Shown: positions 50,880 to 62,723, counted from the stretch's first letter. The stretch: DNA of 64,000 nt from Myxococcus stipitatus DSM 14675 (GCF_000331735.1 NC_020126.1:1674001-1738000); one strand, 5' to 3'. Numbers and translations are program-made. The notes: generated by a model not told the origin, from the letters alone.

Positions 50880-50913
50880 GTCCACGGCGGGCGTCTTCCG
50901 TCCGCCCGTGGAC
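50880..50913 (+). terminator. Hairpin terminator candidate after the FHA gene
   Basis: GTCCACGG (50880-50887) pairs with CCGTGGAC (50906-50913), 10 nt after the stop, followed by a short T-rich GTTTGTCT. A second nested hairpin follows at 50924-50955. Confidence 0.5.
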
Positions 50914-50923
50914 GTTTGTCTCG

Positions 50924-50955
50924 CCCCCGAGGGCCGTTCTGGCGGCCCCAGGGGG
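50924..50955 (+). other. Second nested hairpin upstream of the phospholipase-D gene
   Basis: CCCCC (50924-50928) and GGGCCG (50931-50936) pair with CGGCCC (50943-50948) and GGGGG (50951-50955). It may reinforce termination after the FHA gene or act in the leader of the next gene, whose start is 39 nt downstream. Confidence 0.4.
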
Positions 50956-50993
50956 TTGCCGCTCCGTGAGGTCGTCCTCAACGTAAGGGCGCC

Positions 50994-52502
50994 ATGCGCG
51001 ACCTGGAGGCGACGAGCGGGGCGGAGGCGGAATCCCAGGACGGCCCTCGCCGACGGGCGGTGACGCTCCCGTCGGAGCCTGTTCTCGAGCCGGACGTGAC
51101 GCGCTCCCGGCGCGTGTGCCTCGCGGAAGAGGCGCCCTCCCCGCGCGTGTGCCTCGCGGAAGAGGCGCCCTCCCCGCGCGCGTGCCTCGCGGACCAGGCG
51201 CCCTCGCCGCGCGTGTGCCTCGCGGAAGAGGCGCCCTCCCCGGGCGCGTGCCTCGCGGATGAGGCGCCCTCCCCGCGCGTGTGCCTCGCGGATGAGGCGC
51301 CCTCCCCGCGCGTGTGCCTCGCGGATCAGGCGCCCTCGCCGCTGTGGAGCTCCGGCGTCTCCCCGCTGTTGCTCGCGCGCTACTACCTGCCTCGGGGCCA
51401 TGTGGTGTCTCGCGGCAACACGTGCGTGCTGCTGCGCGATGGCGTGGAGGCCTACCCGGCGATGCTGGAGGCCATCCGCGGCGCTCGGCGCTACATCCGC
51501 CTGGAGACGTACATGTTCATCACCGACGCCGTCGGTGAGCTGTTCGGCCAGGCGCTCGCGGAGGCAGCCGAGCGGGGCGTGCACGTGAAGGTGCTCTACG
51601 ACGCGGTGGGCTCGTGGACGAGCCGCAGGGGCTTCTTCGAGGCGCTGCGCCAGCGCGGCGTGGACATCCGTCCCTTCAAGCCCTTCAGCCTGTCGCGCGG
51701 GTGGCGCCACCTGGTGCGCCGGGACCACCGAAAAATCCTCGTCGTCGACGGCGAGGTGGCCTTCACCGGCGGGGTGAACATCTCCGCGCACTGGGCGCCG
51801 GAGGGGCAGGGTGGGGGCTGGCGCGACGACGTGCTGCGCATCGAGGGGCCCGCCGTCCACGCGCTGGAGCGGCGCTTCCTGGCCACCTGGCGGATGATGT
51901 TCCAGGACCGCTTCCACCGCTGGACGCAGGGCCTGCATCGCTGGCGCAGGCGCCCGGTGGGCCGAGGACACGTGGGCGTGGCGGTGCTGTCCAGCCGCCG
52001 GGGCATCCACCGGGCCTATCTGCACGCCATCCAGCGGGCGCGGCGCAGCGTGCTCATCGCGGCGGCGTACTTCGTGCCGGACCGGCGCTTGGTGGCCGTG
52101 CTGCGCGACGCGGCCCGGCGAGGCGTGGAGGTGCGCCTGCTCCTCAACGCCCGCAGCGACCACCCCCTGCTGGAGTTCGTCTCCCGGACCTTCTACGAGA
52201 AGCTGCTGGGAGCGGGCGTCCGCATCTTCGAGTGGCAGCGGGGCGTGCTCCACGCGAAGACCGCCGTGGTGGACGGCGCCTGGGGCACCGTGGGCTCCTT
52301 CAACCTGGAGCGGCTGAGCCTGGCCTTCAACCACGAGGTCAACGCTGTCTTCGCCGACCCCCGCCTGGGGCGCCGCCTGGAGGAGTCGTTCCGGGAGGAC
52401 TGCACGGGCTGCCGGGAGGTGACGCTGACGGAGTTCCGCCGCCGGCCCCTGTGGCTCAAGCTGCTGGAGCGCGTCCTCGTCTCCCTGCGCGAAGTGCTCT
52501 GA
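50994..52502 (+). CDS. Phospholipase D/cardiolipin synthase-like protein with N-terminal peptide repeats
   Basis: The 502-residue protein has two HKD motifs of the phospholipase D superfamily: HRKILVVDGEVAFTGG (about residues 247-262) and HAKTAVVDGAWGTVGS (about 420-435), each with the His, Lys and Asp of the phosphohistidine mechanism. The arrangement fits bacterial cardiolipin synthases, which join two phosphatidylglycerols. Membrane-anchoring helices normal for ClsA are missing. Instead residues 40-116 are seven copies of an 11-residue RVCLAEEAPSP-type unit, each with one cysteine. ATG at 50994 is the first possible start; an internal start after the repeats cannot be excluded. Confidence 0.85.
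   Translation: MRDLEATSGAEAESQDGPRRRAVTLPSEPVLEPDVTRSRRVCLAEEAPSPRVCLAEEAPSPRACLADQAPSPRVCLAEEAPSPGACLADEAPSPRVCLADEAPSPRVCLADQAPSPLWSSGVSPLLLARYYLPRGHVVSRGNTCVLLRDGVEAYPAMLEAIRGARRYIRLETYMFITDAVGELFGQALAEAAERGVHVKVLYDAVGSWTSRRGFFEALRQRGVDIRPFKPFSLSRGWRHLVRRDHRKILVVDGEVAFTGGVNISAHWAPEGQGGGWRDDVLRIEGPAVHALERRFLATWRMMFQDRFHRWTQGLHRWRRRPVGRGHVGVAVLSSRRGIHRAYLHAIQRARRSVLIAAAYFVPDRRLVAVLRDAARRGVEVRLLLNARSDHPLLEFVSRTFYEKLLGAGVRIFEWQRGVLHAKTAVVDGAWGTVGSFNLERLSLAFNHEVNAVFADPRLGRRLEESFREDCTGCREVTLTEFRRRPLWLKLLERVLVSLREVL
51111..51341 (+). repeat. Seven tandem 33-bp in-frame repeats
   Basis: Seven contiguous 33-bp units (231 bp) encode variants of RVCLAEEAPSP. Differences are concentrated at three codons (V/A, E/D and E/Q), and one unit begins with Gly. 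The unit length is a multiple of three, so changes in copy number would keep the frame. Confidence 0.92.
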
Positions 52503-52650
52503 CGCCTCGGGGGTTGTCCTGGCGTCCCCCGCTCGTTACGGAGGGGGTATCGCAGCAGACAACTCCCCAGCCGGGGGCATGGTTCCGATGAGTGGGGCTG
52601 GACCCTTGCTGGGGCAACAGTCCATCGCTGGATGCGCGTGCAGGAACCCT

Positions 52651-52679
52651 TTGCAACGCGTCAACAGCATGCCTAGAAG
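52651..52679 (+). promoter_or_regulatory. Candidate sigma-70-type promoter for acnA
   Basis: TTGCAA (52651-52656) and TAGAAG (52674-52679) are separated by 17 nt, and the acnA start lies 36 nt beyond. Box matches are partial (four of six each). Confidence 0.33.
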
Positions 52680-52715
52680 GTCCCACATCCTGCGCACGGA
52701 AGGACGGCACCGCAC

Positions 52716-55445
<2,730 letters not shown>

Positions 55446-55500
55446 TCAGGAAGACAGAGGCTGGCACCTGCTTTCCTCGGCGGGTGCTGGACTCACACAG

Positions 55501-55533
55501 CGGCCCGGACTGCCCCTGCGGCGCTCCGGGCCG
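55501..55533. terminator. Bidirectional hairpin between acnA and the HD hydrolase gene
   Basis: A perfect 9-bp inverted repeat, CGGCCCGGA (55501-55509) and TCCGGGCCG (55525-55533), with a 15-nt loop lies between the two convergent stops. There is no U-tract. Confidence 0.55.
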
Positions 55534-55540
55534 TGGTGTC

Positions 55541-55963
55541 TCAGGGCTCTCGCAGGCGGGCCCAGGCGGCGCGGTAGCGGGCGAGCCGCTCCGTGTCTTT
55601 GGCCGTCACCGCCGTCAACCGGCGCACGTCCATGTTGTCCTCCAGGTCCGCGAGCTTCACCCGGCGCGCCAGCGCGTCGGGCCGCAGCCGCTCGATGAAG
55701 GCCTCGTAGGACTCGTCCTTGCGCCGGGTGAGCCCCTCCAGCGCGCGCAGCACTGCTTCCGGGTAGCCGCGCTCACGCAGGCGCTCCAGCGTCCAGGGCG
55801 TGTCCTCCACCACGTCATGGAGGACGGCGACGGTGCGCTCCTCCTCCGTCTCCAGCTTCAGCATCAGCCGCAGCGGGTGCAGCACATAGGGCTGGCCGGC
55901 CTTGTCCCGCTGTCCACGATGCGCCTCCACCGCGAGGGCGATCGCGTCTTCGAGCGTGGGCAT
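55541..55963 (-). CDS. Small HD-domain hydrolase (SpoT/MESH1-like)
   Basis: The 140-residue protein resembles the stand-alone hydrolase domain of RelA/SpoT proteins. Metal-binding pieces are AHRGQRDKAGQPYVLHPLRLM and the HD motif VLHDVVEDTPWT, with a later DLEDNMD. The ATG at 55963 follows GGAAGGACC; an upstream in-frame start would add 11 unsupported residues. It could hydrolyse (p)ppGpp or a related nucleotide, but substrate assignment by motif alone is uncertain. No synthetase domain is present. Confidence 0.82.
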   Translation of the reverse strand: MPTLEDAIALAVEAHRGQRDKAGQPYVLHPLRLMLKLETEEERTVAVLHDVVEDTPWTLERLRERGYPEAVLRALEGLTRRKDESYEAFIERLRPDALARRVKLADLEDNMDVRRLTAVTAKDTERLARYRAAWARLREP

Positions 55964-56044
55964 TCCAGGGTCCTTCCGAGAGGGTGTGGCGCCCATCCTC
56001 CCACGCCCGCCAAGGTGCGAGCGCGGGAGAAGACGGGCCTCTCG

Positions 56045-56662
56045 TCAGTTGCAGTTGCCCGCGCCCGTGCCCGCGTTGCCCTGGGAGCAATTGATGCCGC
56101 CGCCGCCGTTGTAGCTGAGCAGTCCCTCCAGGGCGAGCGTGCTCGGGTCCTGCGTGCCATCGCTCCGGCGCGGGCGCAGCGTCTTGGAGATGCAGACCGC
56201 GCCCACCACCGCGACCTGGTCATTGTCGCGGCGCCAGTTGGTCGGCAGCGGGTCGAACTCGTCCTCGTTGTCGCGGATGTAGAGGAACACATCCATCTCG
56301 CCGTCGCCGTCCACGTCCGCGAAGAGCTCCGGGTGCGCGCCGAGCAGCGTGGAGGAGGCCGGGTCCGCGGGCGTGGGGTTGAACGACGAGGGCACCGGGT
56401 CGTAGCTGCTCGGCGCGGAGAGGAAGGTGTTCCAGGTGGCGTAGTTGCGCCCGAAGTAGCCGCGCGCCAGCTGGAGGCCGCTCTCCGCGCAGCTCTGCCG
56501 CTGGCCCGCGCGTGCGTGGGAGACGGCGCGCACGCGCTCACCGCCCGCGTACACCATCAAGCTGCCGACGAGCCCCAGCAGGATGAGGACGAGCATGACG
56601 ACGATCAGCAGCGTGGCGCCGCGAGGGGAAGGATGCAGGGACTTTCGCATCGCGAGGCTCAC
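56045..56662 (-). CDS. pilX: PilX-like minor pilin-associated protein
   Basis: The 205-residue protein has a short basic leader and one long hydrophobic helix (TLLIVVMLVLILLGLVGSLMVYA) followed by GGERVRAVSHARAGQRQSCAESGL, the PilX-type arrangement; as usual for PilX, the Glu at position 5 of a classical pilin is missing. The mature part contains aspartate-rich ADVDGDGEMDVFLYI, a possible calcium site. I chose the GTG at 56662 because it overlaps the pilW stop, as in the rest of this operon; ATG at 56650 is the alternative. It is the last gene of the minor-pilin operon. Confidence 0.8.
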   Translation of the reverse strand: MSLAMRKSLHPSPRGATLLIVVMLVLILLGLVGSLMVYAGGERVRAVSHARAGQRQSCAESGLQLARGYFGRNYATWNTFLSAPSSYDPVPSSFNPTPADPASSTLLGAHPELFADVDGDGEMDVFLYIRDNEDEFDPLPTNWRRDNDQVAVVGAVCISKTLRPRRSDGTQDPSTLALEGLLSYNGGGGINCSQGNAGTGAGNCN

Positions 56663-57705
56663 AGGTTGGCGGCCGCCAGGTTCGGCAGCTCCAGGCGGCG
56701 GGTGTAGAGGCTGCGGTAGAGACCATCCGCGGCGACCGGGGGGGGCGGCGCGTAGTTCTCCACGGCGATGGGCTTGTCGTCATCCAGCACGGCGGTGCTC
56801 TGCGTGTTGCGGCGCTGGTTGCGGCCGGTGGCCACCACGTTGATGCGCACCGCGCGCAGCCCCGGCGTGTAGGCGGGCAGCAGTCCATGCTGCCACGTGT
56901 ACTTCGCGGGGTCCTCCTGGCCGGTGGAGTCGAAGCCGAACGCCACCTGCAGGTTCTCCACGTTCTCCTGCACGACCATGGGAAGGCTGGTCGCCGGGTC
57001 CACGTCGGAGAAGGGCCGCCCCGTCGGGTCCACCTGGAGCCGCCCGTCCGCGCGCATCAGCGACGGCCGCCCCGTCGTGGGGTGGGGGGCGATGAAGAAG
57101 TGCACCAGGCGCACCGGATACACGAGGTCTCCCACCTGGTAGCCGCCCTTCTCCGGTGCGTTGGAGAAGCCGCTGACGGTGGACTCGGCGTACTGCACCT
57201 GTCCGGGCGTCCCCGGGGTCGCGGGGGTGGTGGTGACGCTGGAGAGGAGGGCCGCGCTCGTCATGTTGCTGACCAGGTGCAGCGAGTCCGGCTTGAAGCC
57301 CTCCGTGCAGTTGACGTGGATGACCCCTACGCCCGGCCGCACCACGGAGGCCGCGGTGCCCTCCGTGCGACACGGCTCACCCAGGTAGTCGCGGTCCGGC
57401 ACCACCAGCCACAGGTCATCACCCGAGGCGGCGCCGTCGCTCCCGAAGACGGCGCTGACGCGGGTGGGCGTGCCTCCCTGGGACACCCAGATGCCGCCGG
57501 GCGCACCGGCGCCGGCCTGCCGCACCATGTTCAGGATGGCCTCGCCCGCGAGCCGGGAGGCGTCATGGCTGTCCGCCGTGTGCTCCGTGTTGTGGATGAT
57601 GCGGCTGCCAGCCACGACGAGCGCCGAGGCGGCCGCGATGATGATGGCCGTGAGGGCCAGGGCCACCATGATTTCGAGCAACGTCATTCCGCGCGGGGCT
57701 CTCAT
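56659..57705 (-). CDS. pilW: PilW-like minor pilin
   Basis: The 348-residue protein begins with a type IV prepilin signal: a short basic leader ending in PRG, then MTLLEIMVALALTAIIIAAA with the conserved Glu at mature position 5. The large C-terminal domain is typical of PilW and includes repeated Thr/Pro stretches and cysteines in GEPCRTEG and VIHVNCTEG. Minor pilins of this type prime type IV pilus assembly with PilY1. Its start overlaps the pilV stop (ATGA). Confidence 0.85.
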   Translation of the reverse strand: MRAPRGMTLLEIMVALALTAIIIAAASALVVAGSRIIHNTEHTADSHDASRLAGEAILNMVRQAGAGAPGGIWVSQGGTPTRVSAVFGSDGAASGDDLWLVVPDRDYLGEPCRTEGTAASVVRPGVGVIHVNCTEGFKPDSLHLVSNMTSAALLSSVTTTPATPGTPGQVQYAESTVSGFSNAPEKGGYQVGDLVYPVRLVHFFIAPHPTTGRPSLMRADGRLQVDPTGRPFSDVDPATSLPMVVQENVENLQVAFGFDSTGQEDPAKYTWQHGLLPAYTPGLRAVRINVVATGRNQRRNTQSTAVLDDDKPIAVENYAPPPPVAADGLYRSLYTRRLELPNLAAANL

Positions 57706-58286
57706 TGGACGAACACCTCGTTGTGCGACTGGGCGCGCTCGGCGGTGTCGCCCTTGCGCACCACGCGGGTCCAGACCGTCACCGGCCGCGAGCCCGGAGG
57801 CAGGAGCGCGGCGGCGGCGGGGGGCGGGTCTTTCGGCAGGCCCTGCGTCACGAGCATCTCGCGGCAGTACGTGCCCTCTGGCAGCGACGTGTGATTGCAG
57901 GCCGTGCCGGGGGGGATGCCGGTGAGGGGCTCCACCAGTCCGGAGGCGGACAGCTTGAAGTAGGCGCCGGTGCTGGGGTCTCCCGCGACGGGGAGGCTCG
58001 AGTCCACCTTCCACGGCGCGGCGCCGGGCGCCAGGTCCGTGGGGAAGGTGCTGGGGCGCACCACGGCTTCGGAGAGCAGCGGCGCCTTGGAGGCCAGCCA
58101 CAGCCGCTGGGTGCTGGCCTCGAGCAGCAGGCGCTTCACCTGGAGGAGCTGTCCGTCATGCACGTCGCGGGAGGCGAACACCATGCCGCCCACCGCTCCG
58201 GTGGCGGCGAGCGCCAGCACCGCCATGGCGATGAGCACCTCGATGAGGGTGGCGCCCCGGCGGAGCGCGCGAGCAGTCGAGCTCAT
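57702..58286 (-). CDS. pilV: PilV-like minor pilin
   Basis: The 194-residue protein has a prepilin signal: RRG followed by ATLIEVLIAMAVLALAATGAVGG, with Glu at mature position 5 and Ala in place of the usual Phe at position 1. The mature domain has one cysteine pair (TACNHTSLPEGTYCREM), probably a disulfide. It sits between pilY1 and pilW with overlapping start and stop codons on both sides. The assignment to PilV rather than FimT/PilE-type is based on order and size and is tentative. Confidence 0.8.
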   Translation of the reverse strand: MSSTARALRRGATLIEVLIAMAVLALAATGAVGGMVFASRDVHDGQLLQVKRLLLEASTQRLWLASKAPLLSEAVVRPSTFPTDLAPGAAPWKVDSSLPVAGDPSTGAYFKLSASGLVEPLTGIPPGTACNHTSLPEGTYCREMLVTQGLPKDPPPAAAALLPPGSRPVTVWTRVVRKGDTAERAQSHNEVFVQ

Positions 58287-61200
58287 TCGAAGAACCTCTG
58301 GCTCCAGTTGAGCAGCCGGAAGATGAAGCCGCCCTGGCCGTTGACGCGCAGCTCCTCGTCGGGGCTGGAGGGACCCTTCGTCCCGCTGTTGTCGATGCGC
58401 GTGTTGGTGATGCGGCTCACCTCGAGCCCCACCACGTAGTCCGTGGAGGCGCCGCTGCCCGTCCCCCGGTGGTACACCGCGACGCCTCCGAAGTTCGCCA
58501 GGTTCAGGCTCGGCAGCGCGACGGCCGCGCCACCCGCCGAGGTGGCGGTGCTGCCCAGGTCGATGCTCCACGTGTTGCCCGCGGTCGTCGCGTCGAGCGA
58601 CATCAGGTCGCCGACCTTGCCCTGGGCGGTGCTGAAGTACGCGGTGCGGCCCGCCACGGTGATGTTCCCGTACAGGTGCCGGGGCGCGGCGAACGTCAGG
58701 GGGAACGGCGACGGCTCCTGGAGCACGCCGGCCTGCGCGGCGAGGGTGTTCGCCGCGGAGGCCGTGATGGGCGAGCCGTCGAGCTTCAAGCCGTCGACGC
58801 CCAGGGGCAGCCGCCGGTTGCGCTCCAGCAGCGCCAGGTGGAACTGGCCCGCGGAGGAGGCCGGCACCCAGTCCACGCCGCCCGTCCCCACCATGGCGAT
58901 GAGCTCCCCTTCGTAGCCCTTCAAGGCGGTTCCCGAGGCGATGGTCCGCGGCAGTCGGGCCAGCGCCACGTTGGTGGTGATGGGGCGGCGCTCGGCGGCC
59001 GTGGAGCGCGTATCCAGCGCGGCGTACTTGCAAGGCACGGCCGCCGAGCACGCGGGGCCCAGGCGCGCCACGTTGGCGTTCTGCCCGGTGGCGCCGTCCA
59101 GCTCCCACAGCCGTCCCTCCATGTCCCCGACGTACAGGCGCGAGGCGCCGCCGGTGTCCGTCAGCACGGTGGGCGCGGTGGGTGCGGAGTTGTCCACCCA
59201 CGTCTGGGTGTAGTCCTGCTCCCACTGCCACAGCTTCTGGCCGGTGGCCGCGTCGATGGCGAAGACCTGCATGCCGTACGTGGGCGCGCCGTTCGCGCCC
59301 GAGCTGCTGGAGGCGACGAAGACCGCGTAGGTGGGCTCCAGGCCCTGGCGCATGACACCCACGGACAGGCCGCGCGTGCCGCCCATGCCGGTGTAGTCAT
59401 AGAGGCCCGTGGCCTTGCGGCCCGGGTCCGTCTGCGGCGCCATCTGGAAGAGCGCGTCCTTCTCCTGCCACTTCACCGCCCACTGCGTGCCGCCCGTGTC
59501 GCGGTCCGCCAGCTCCACCGGCGCGTGCGGAGGGAACGCGCCCGTCTGGAAGTGGCTGCCCACCAGGTGCCACAGCAGCACGGGGCGCAGCGGGTTGGTG
59601 ATGTCCATGGCGAACAAGTCCCGGCCCGTGCTGCCCACGTTGGCGACCAGCACGGTGTGCCACTCGCGCTTGCCGCTGCCGACGAAGTCCGCGAAGACGT
59701 CCATCACCACGGGCGCGCTGTTGACGCGCGCGTTGTTGCTGCGCAGCCACGGAAGCTGGGTGGCGGGGATGAAGCTCCACAGCTCCGTGCCCGCATTCGG
59801 CGTGCTCCCGCCGGCGAACGTCGAGCTCCAGTTCGTGGGGAAGGATGAGTCCGCGGGGCTGACGTTGGGGAAGGACTGCGAGTCCGCGGGGCCCTGGTAC
59901 CCGGCGCCGCCCGACACGTAGAAGGCGTGGAGCTGCCCGTCCAGGCCCGCCGCGTACGCCACGGTGGGGCGCGGCTTGTTGCCGATGTCCGGGATGTAGG
60001 GGCTGGGCTTCACCACCGCCGGGGACGAGTGCACGAAGCCGCCCAGGTGCGCGCGGTTGTCCGCATCCTCGTTGTCGCACTGGCTGTCGGTCGGCGTGAA
60101 GACGGGCGTCGACGTGCCGCCGCTCTTCGACGTGGCGAAGCAGTAGCCGCGCACGCGCTGGAGCATCTGCTTCACCGTGTTGAGGTCCGCGGCGAGCTTG
60201 GCCTTGTTGACGGCGTCGGTGCTCACGCCGAAGTCAGGGCCCGCGAGCTGCTCGGTGTACTGCACCGCTTGCTGCAGGTCGCACACGCCATCGCCCGTGG
60301 GCGTGGTGAGGAAGTCGAAGCGCGACGTGCCATCGGGGTTGACGACCTCACCCAGCTTGAGCACGTCCACGCAGCCCGGGGTGAGGGCGGTGCCCGCCAC
60401 GTTCTGCGGCTTCCAGCCCACCTGCATCACGCCCTTCGGCGCGCGCAGGCCGGTGCCGAGCGGCGGGTTCGTCTTCACCTGTCCGCCGAAGTACGTGAAG
60501 AGGTTCCGGTTTCCGGGGAGGGGCATCTGCGCGTCCGCGTCCCAGAGCGTGGCGGCGTCCAGGTCGCTCTCGCCCGTGGCCAGCGCATCACCGCCGATGA
60601 GCGAGTGCGCGCGCAGGTGGCCCGGGAAGAAGGGGAACACCCAGTGGGCACCCTGGGACGGGGTGAAGGTGTCCGCGCCGGGGGGATAGCCGGAGACGGC
60701 GTCGTAGGTGGCCGCCAGCACGAGCGCGCGGCTGCCGTCGGTGTCGTTGCCGTTGGTGTCGTCGAAGGCGACGGGCGCGGAGAGCGCGCGCTCGCTGCTC
60801 AGCGGCTCGGAGCCCAGGTTGAGCAGCGTGTTGAGCACGATGCGCGTGCCGGCGACGCTGTGCTGGTAGTCATGACCCGCCAGGTAGACGATGGTCGCCT
60901 TCTTCGGGTCATTGTCCTTCTGGTTGAAGGAGAAGAAGTCGTGCCCGCGACGCTTCTTCGTGTCCTCGGCCACGTGGGTGGGGTTGTCGAAGACGTGCTC
61001 GTCCTTGTGCTGGTACCAGCTCACCGCCAGGCGGCGCACGCCGTTCTTGTAGACGGTGCGGTAGTTCTGGGTGTGTCCCACGACGCTGGTGAGGCTGAAG
61101 TCGCCCATCTGCGAGAACGGGTCCCCGGGGTTCGGGTAGAGGATGCACTGCCCGCGGCTGGACTCGCTCTGGGCCATGTAGTCCGGGTCCGTGCAGTTGC

Positions 61201-62506
61201 GGCCGTTCCAGCTGCCACCGCCACTGAGCATGTTCTTCTCGAAGTCGCTCTGGCCTTGGAAGTGGGAGCTTGTCACCGCCGTGCCATCATCACGCTCGGT
61301 CGTCTCGTAGGACCAGATGCTCGCGCACTCGGCGAAGAGGCCGTTTCCACGCTGGTTGGTGAAGTACGCGATGTTGTTGAGGACGTTCTCACGCTGTGAG
61401 TCGGCGCCGTCACCGTTCGCTTCGTATCCTGCGTGGGAGCTGTCGCCGATTTCCCAGTGGGGCGCCCAGAACACCTTGTAGCGAGGCTTCTTGGTGATGG
61501 GGTCCACCGCGTTGAGCAGGCCGTTCTTGTGGGCGGCGGTGGAGATGAGGTCCTTGTTGGCCTGCATGGCGTCGTAGATGAGGCCCGGCTGTTTCTTGTT
61601 TCGGGTGCAGCCGGACGTGGTTCCCGCGGGGCAGCCGCCCGCGCCCGGGAAGTCCAGACCCGCGTTGCGCAGGTAGTCGTCCAGCATTCCGCCGAGCACG
61701 CTGCCGCTGTCTCGCAGGTCCAGCAGTGCGATCTTGGGCGGGACGCGGTTGATGCGGCGGGCCACCGGCGCGGAGAACTCGATGGTGGCCTGGTGCATGC
61801 GGACGAAGTGGCAGCCGCTGCCGCTGGTGAAGGTGGCGCAGTCCGAGGAGCACGAGGTGGTGGTGCGGAACTTCTTCGGAGACTCGGCGCCCCCGGTGGT
61901 GCTGTCGGACCGGATGAAGTCGATGACGCGCTTGGCGTCCACGGCGTCGATGATGAAGGAGCCGCCCATGTACCGGGCGGTGGTGAAGCGCGGGCCCGTG
62001 ACGGTGTTGTTCAGCGTCTTGGCCGCGAACTGGGGGCGCGCCACGGATTCCGTGGTGTCGAAGTTGTCGATGTCCCCGTACGGGTACATGCCGCTGGTGG
62101 GGAAGTCGGTGGAGTAGTCCACCGGCACCACCGGCTGCTCCGTGGGGTTGGTGATGGTGAAGTCGCAGCCGTCATTCCACTTCGTGTCTGCGGAGGGCGC
62201 GGGCGCAGTGTGGCGGTTGGTGGGCACGCACCGGTTGGGCGACTTCTTCAAGTCGTTGATGGCCAGGTACACCGTCACCGGCTGGGCCGCGTTCAGGCCT
62301 CCAGGCTGGTTCTCCAGGAGGATGCGCCACACCAGGCCGTAGGCCGAGAGCGCGCCACAGCCGCGCTGGAAGGTGGCTTGCTCGGGGATGATGAGCGAGC
62401 CGCGACTGAACGTCATGATGTCCGTCGCGAGCGCGGGCAGGGCCACCAGCATCGATAGGGCCAGCAGCACGGGGCGCAGCGCGCGGGAGGGGAGACGAGG
62501 AGTCAT
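58283..62506 (-). CDS. pilY1: PilY1-type pilus tip/assembly protein
   Basis: PilY1 promotes type IV pilus assembly and adhesion at the tip. This one has 1,407 residues from the ATG at 62506, with a signal peptide (LLALSMLVALPALA). The C-terminal half (about 830-1380) shows the PilY1 propeller: RPTVAYAAGLDGQLHAFYVSG, GTELWSFIPATQLPWL, LFAMDITNPLRPVLLWHL and MQVFAIDAATGQKLWQWEQDY. Its N-terminal 800 residues are long and cysteine-containing, with no clear von Willebrand domain. It is the first gene of the pilY1-pilV-pilW-pilX operon, all joined by overlapping codons. A GTG at 62521 is an alternative start. Confidence 0.9.
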   Translation of the reverse strand: MTPRLPSRALRPVLLALSMLVALPALATDIMTFSRGSLIIPEQATFQRGCGALSAYGLVWRILLENQPGGLNAAQPVTVYLAINDLKKSPNRCVPTNRHTAPAPSADTKWNDGCDFTITNPTEQPVVPVDYSTDFPTSGMYPYGDIDNFDTTESVARPQFAAKTLNNTVTGPRFTTARYMGGSFIIDAVDAKRVIDFIRSDSTTGGAESPKKFRTTTSCSSDCATFTSGSGCHFVRMHQATIEFSAPVARRINRVPPKIALLDLRDSGSVLGGMLDDYLRNAGLDFPGAGGCPAGTTSGCTRNKKQPGLIYDAMQANKDLISTAAHKNGLLNAVDPITKKPRYKVFWAPHWEIGDSSHAGYEANGDGADSQRENVLNNIAYFTNQRGNGLFAECASIWSYETTERDDGTAVTSSHFQGQSDFEKNMLSGGGSWNGRNCTDPDYMAQSESSRGQCILYPNPGDPFSQMGDFSLTSVVGHTQNYRTVYKNGVRRLAVSWYQHKDEHVFDNPTHVAEDTKKRRGHDFFSFNQKDNDPKKATIVYLAGHDYQHSVAGTRIVLNTLLNLGSEPLSSERALSAPVAFDDTNGNDTDGSRALVLAATYDAVSGYPPGADTFTPSQGAHWVFPFFPGHLRAHSLIGGDALATGESDLDAATLWDADAQMPLPGNRNLFTYFGGQVKTNPPLGTGLRAPKGVMQVGWKPQNVAGTALTPGCVDVLKLGEVVNPDGTSRFDFLTTPTGDGVCDLQQAVQYTEQLAGPDFGVSTDAVNKAKLAADLNTVKQMLQRVRGYCFATSKSGGTSTPVFTPTDSQCDNEDADNRAHLGGFVHSSPAVVKPSPYIPDIGNKPRPTVAYAAGLDGQLHAFYVSGGAGYQGPADSQSFPNVSPADSSFPTNWSSTFAGGSTPNAGTELWSFIPATQLPWLRSNNARVNSAPVVMDVFADFVGSGKREWHTVLVANVGSTGRDLFAMDITNPLRPVLLWHLVGSHFQTGAFPPHAPVELADRDTGGTQWAVKWQEKDALFQMAPQTDPGRKATGLYDYTGMGGTRGLSVGVMRQGLEPTYAVFVASSSSGANGAPTYGMQVFAIDAATGQKLWQWEQDYTQTWVDNSAPTAPTVLTDTGGASRLYVGDMEGRLWELDGATGQNANVARLGPACSAAVPCKYAALDTRSTAAERRPITTNVALARLPRTIASGTALKGYEGELIAMVGTGGVDWVPASSAGQFHLALLERNRRLPLGVDGLKLDGSPITASAANTLAAQAGVLQEPSPFPLTFAAPRHLYGNITVAGRTAYFSTAQGKVGDLMSLDATTAGNTWSIDLGSTATSAGGAAVALPSLNLANFGGVAVYHRGTGSGASTDYVVGLEVSRITNTRIDNSGTKGPSSPDEELRVNGQGGFIFRLLNWSQRFFE

Positions 62507-62566
62507 GGGAGGTGCTCCCACCGAGGGGGTAGAGTGACCCTGACTGGGTCAGCGGGGCCTCCTGTC

Positions 62567-62582
62567 TGCACGCCATGTGCCC
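62567..62582 (-). promoter_or_regulatory. Candidate sigma-54 promoter of the pilY1 operon
   Basis: On the minus strand GGGCAC-N5-GTGCA matches the -24/-12 consensus TGGCAC-N5-TTGCA at all GG and GC positions, 61 nt upstream of the pilY1 start. Type IV pilus genes in myxobacteria are known to use sigma-54, which supports it. No activator site is assigned. Confidence 0.42.
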
Positions 62583-62723
62583 AAGAGAGGACACACTCGC
62601 TTCCAGCAACGTCCTGGAACTTCTCAATGCACCTGTAGGCGGATGGGCTCGTTTGCTATGCAAACTTTGCGAGCCCGCAAACCGTTTCGTAGCAGCGGCT
62701 TCATGCCCCTGGGGGGTGAGGGG

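Noticed and set aside
51111-51341. Regular 33-bp repeats as a CRISPR array
   Set aside because: There are no unique spacers; the units are contiguous, in frame and encode a peptide repeat, and no cas genes are present.
55461-55480. TGGCAC near the acnA stop as a sigma-54 promoter
   Set aside because: The -12 GC element is absent at the required spacing, and the site faces the end of a convergent gene.
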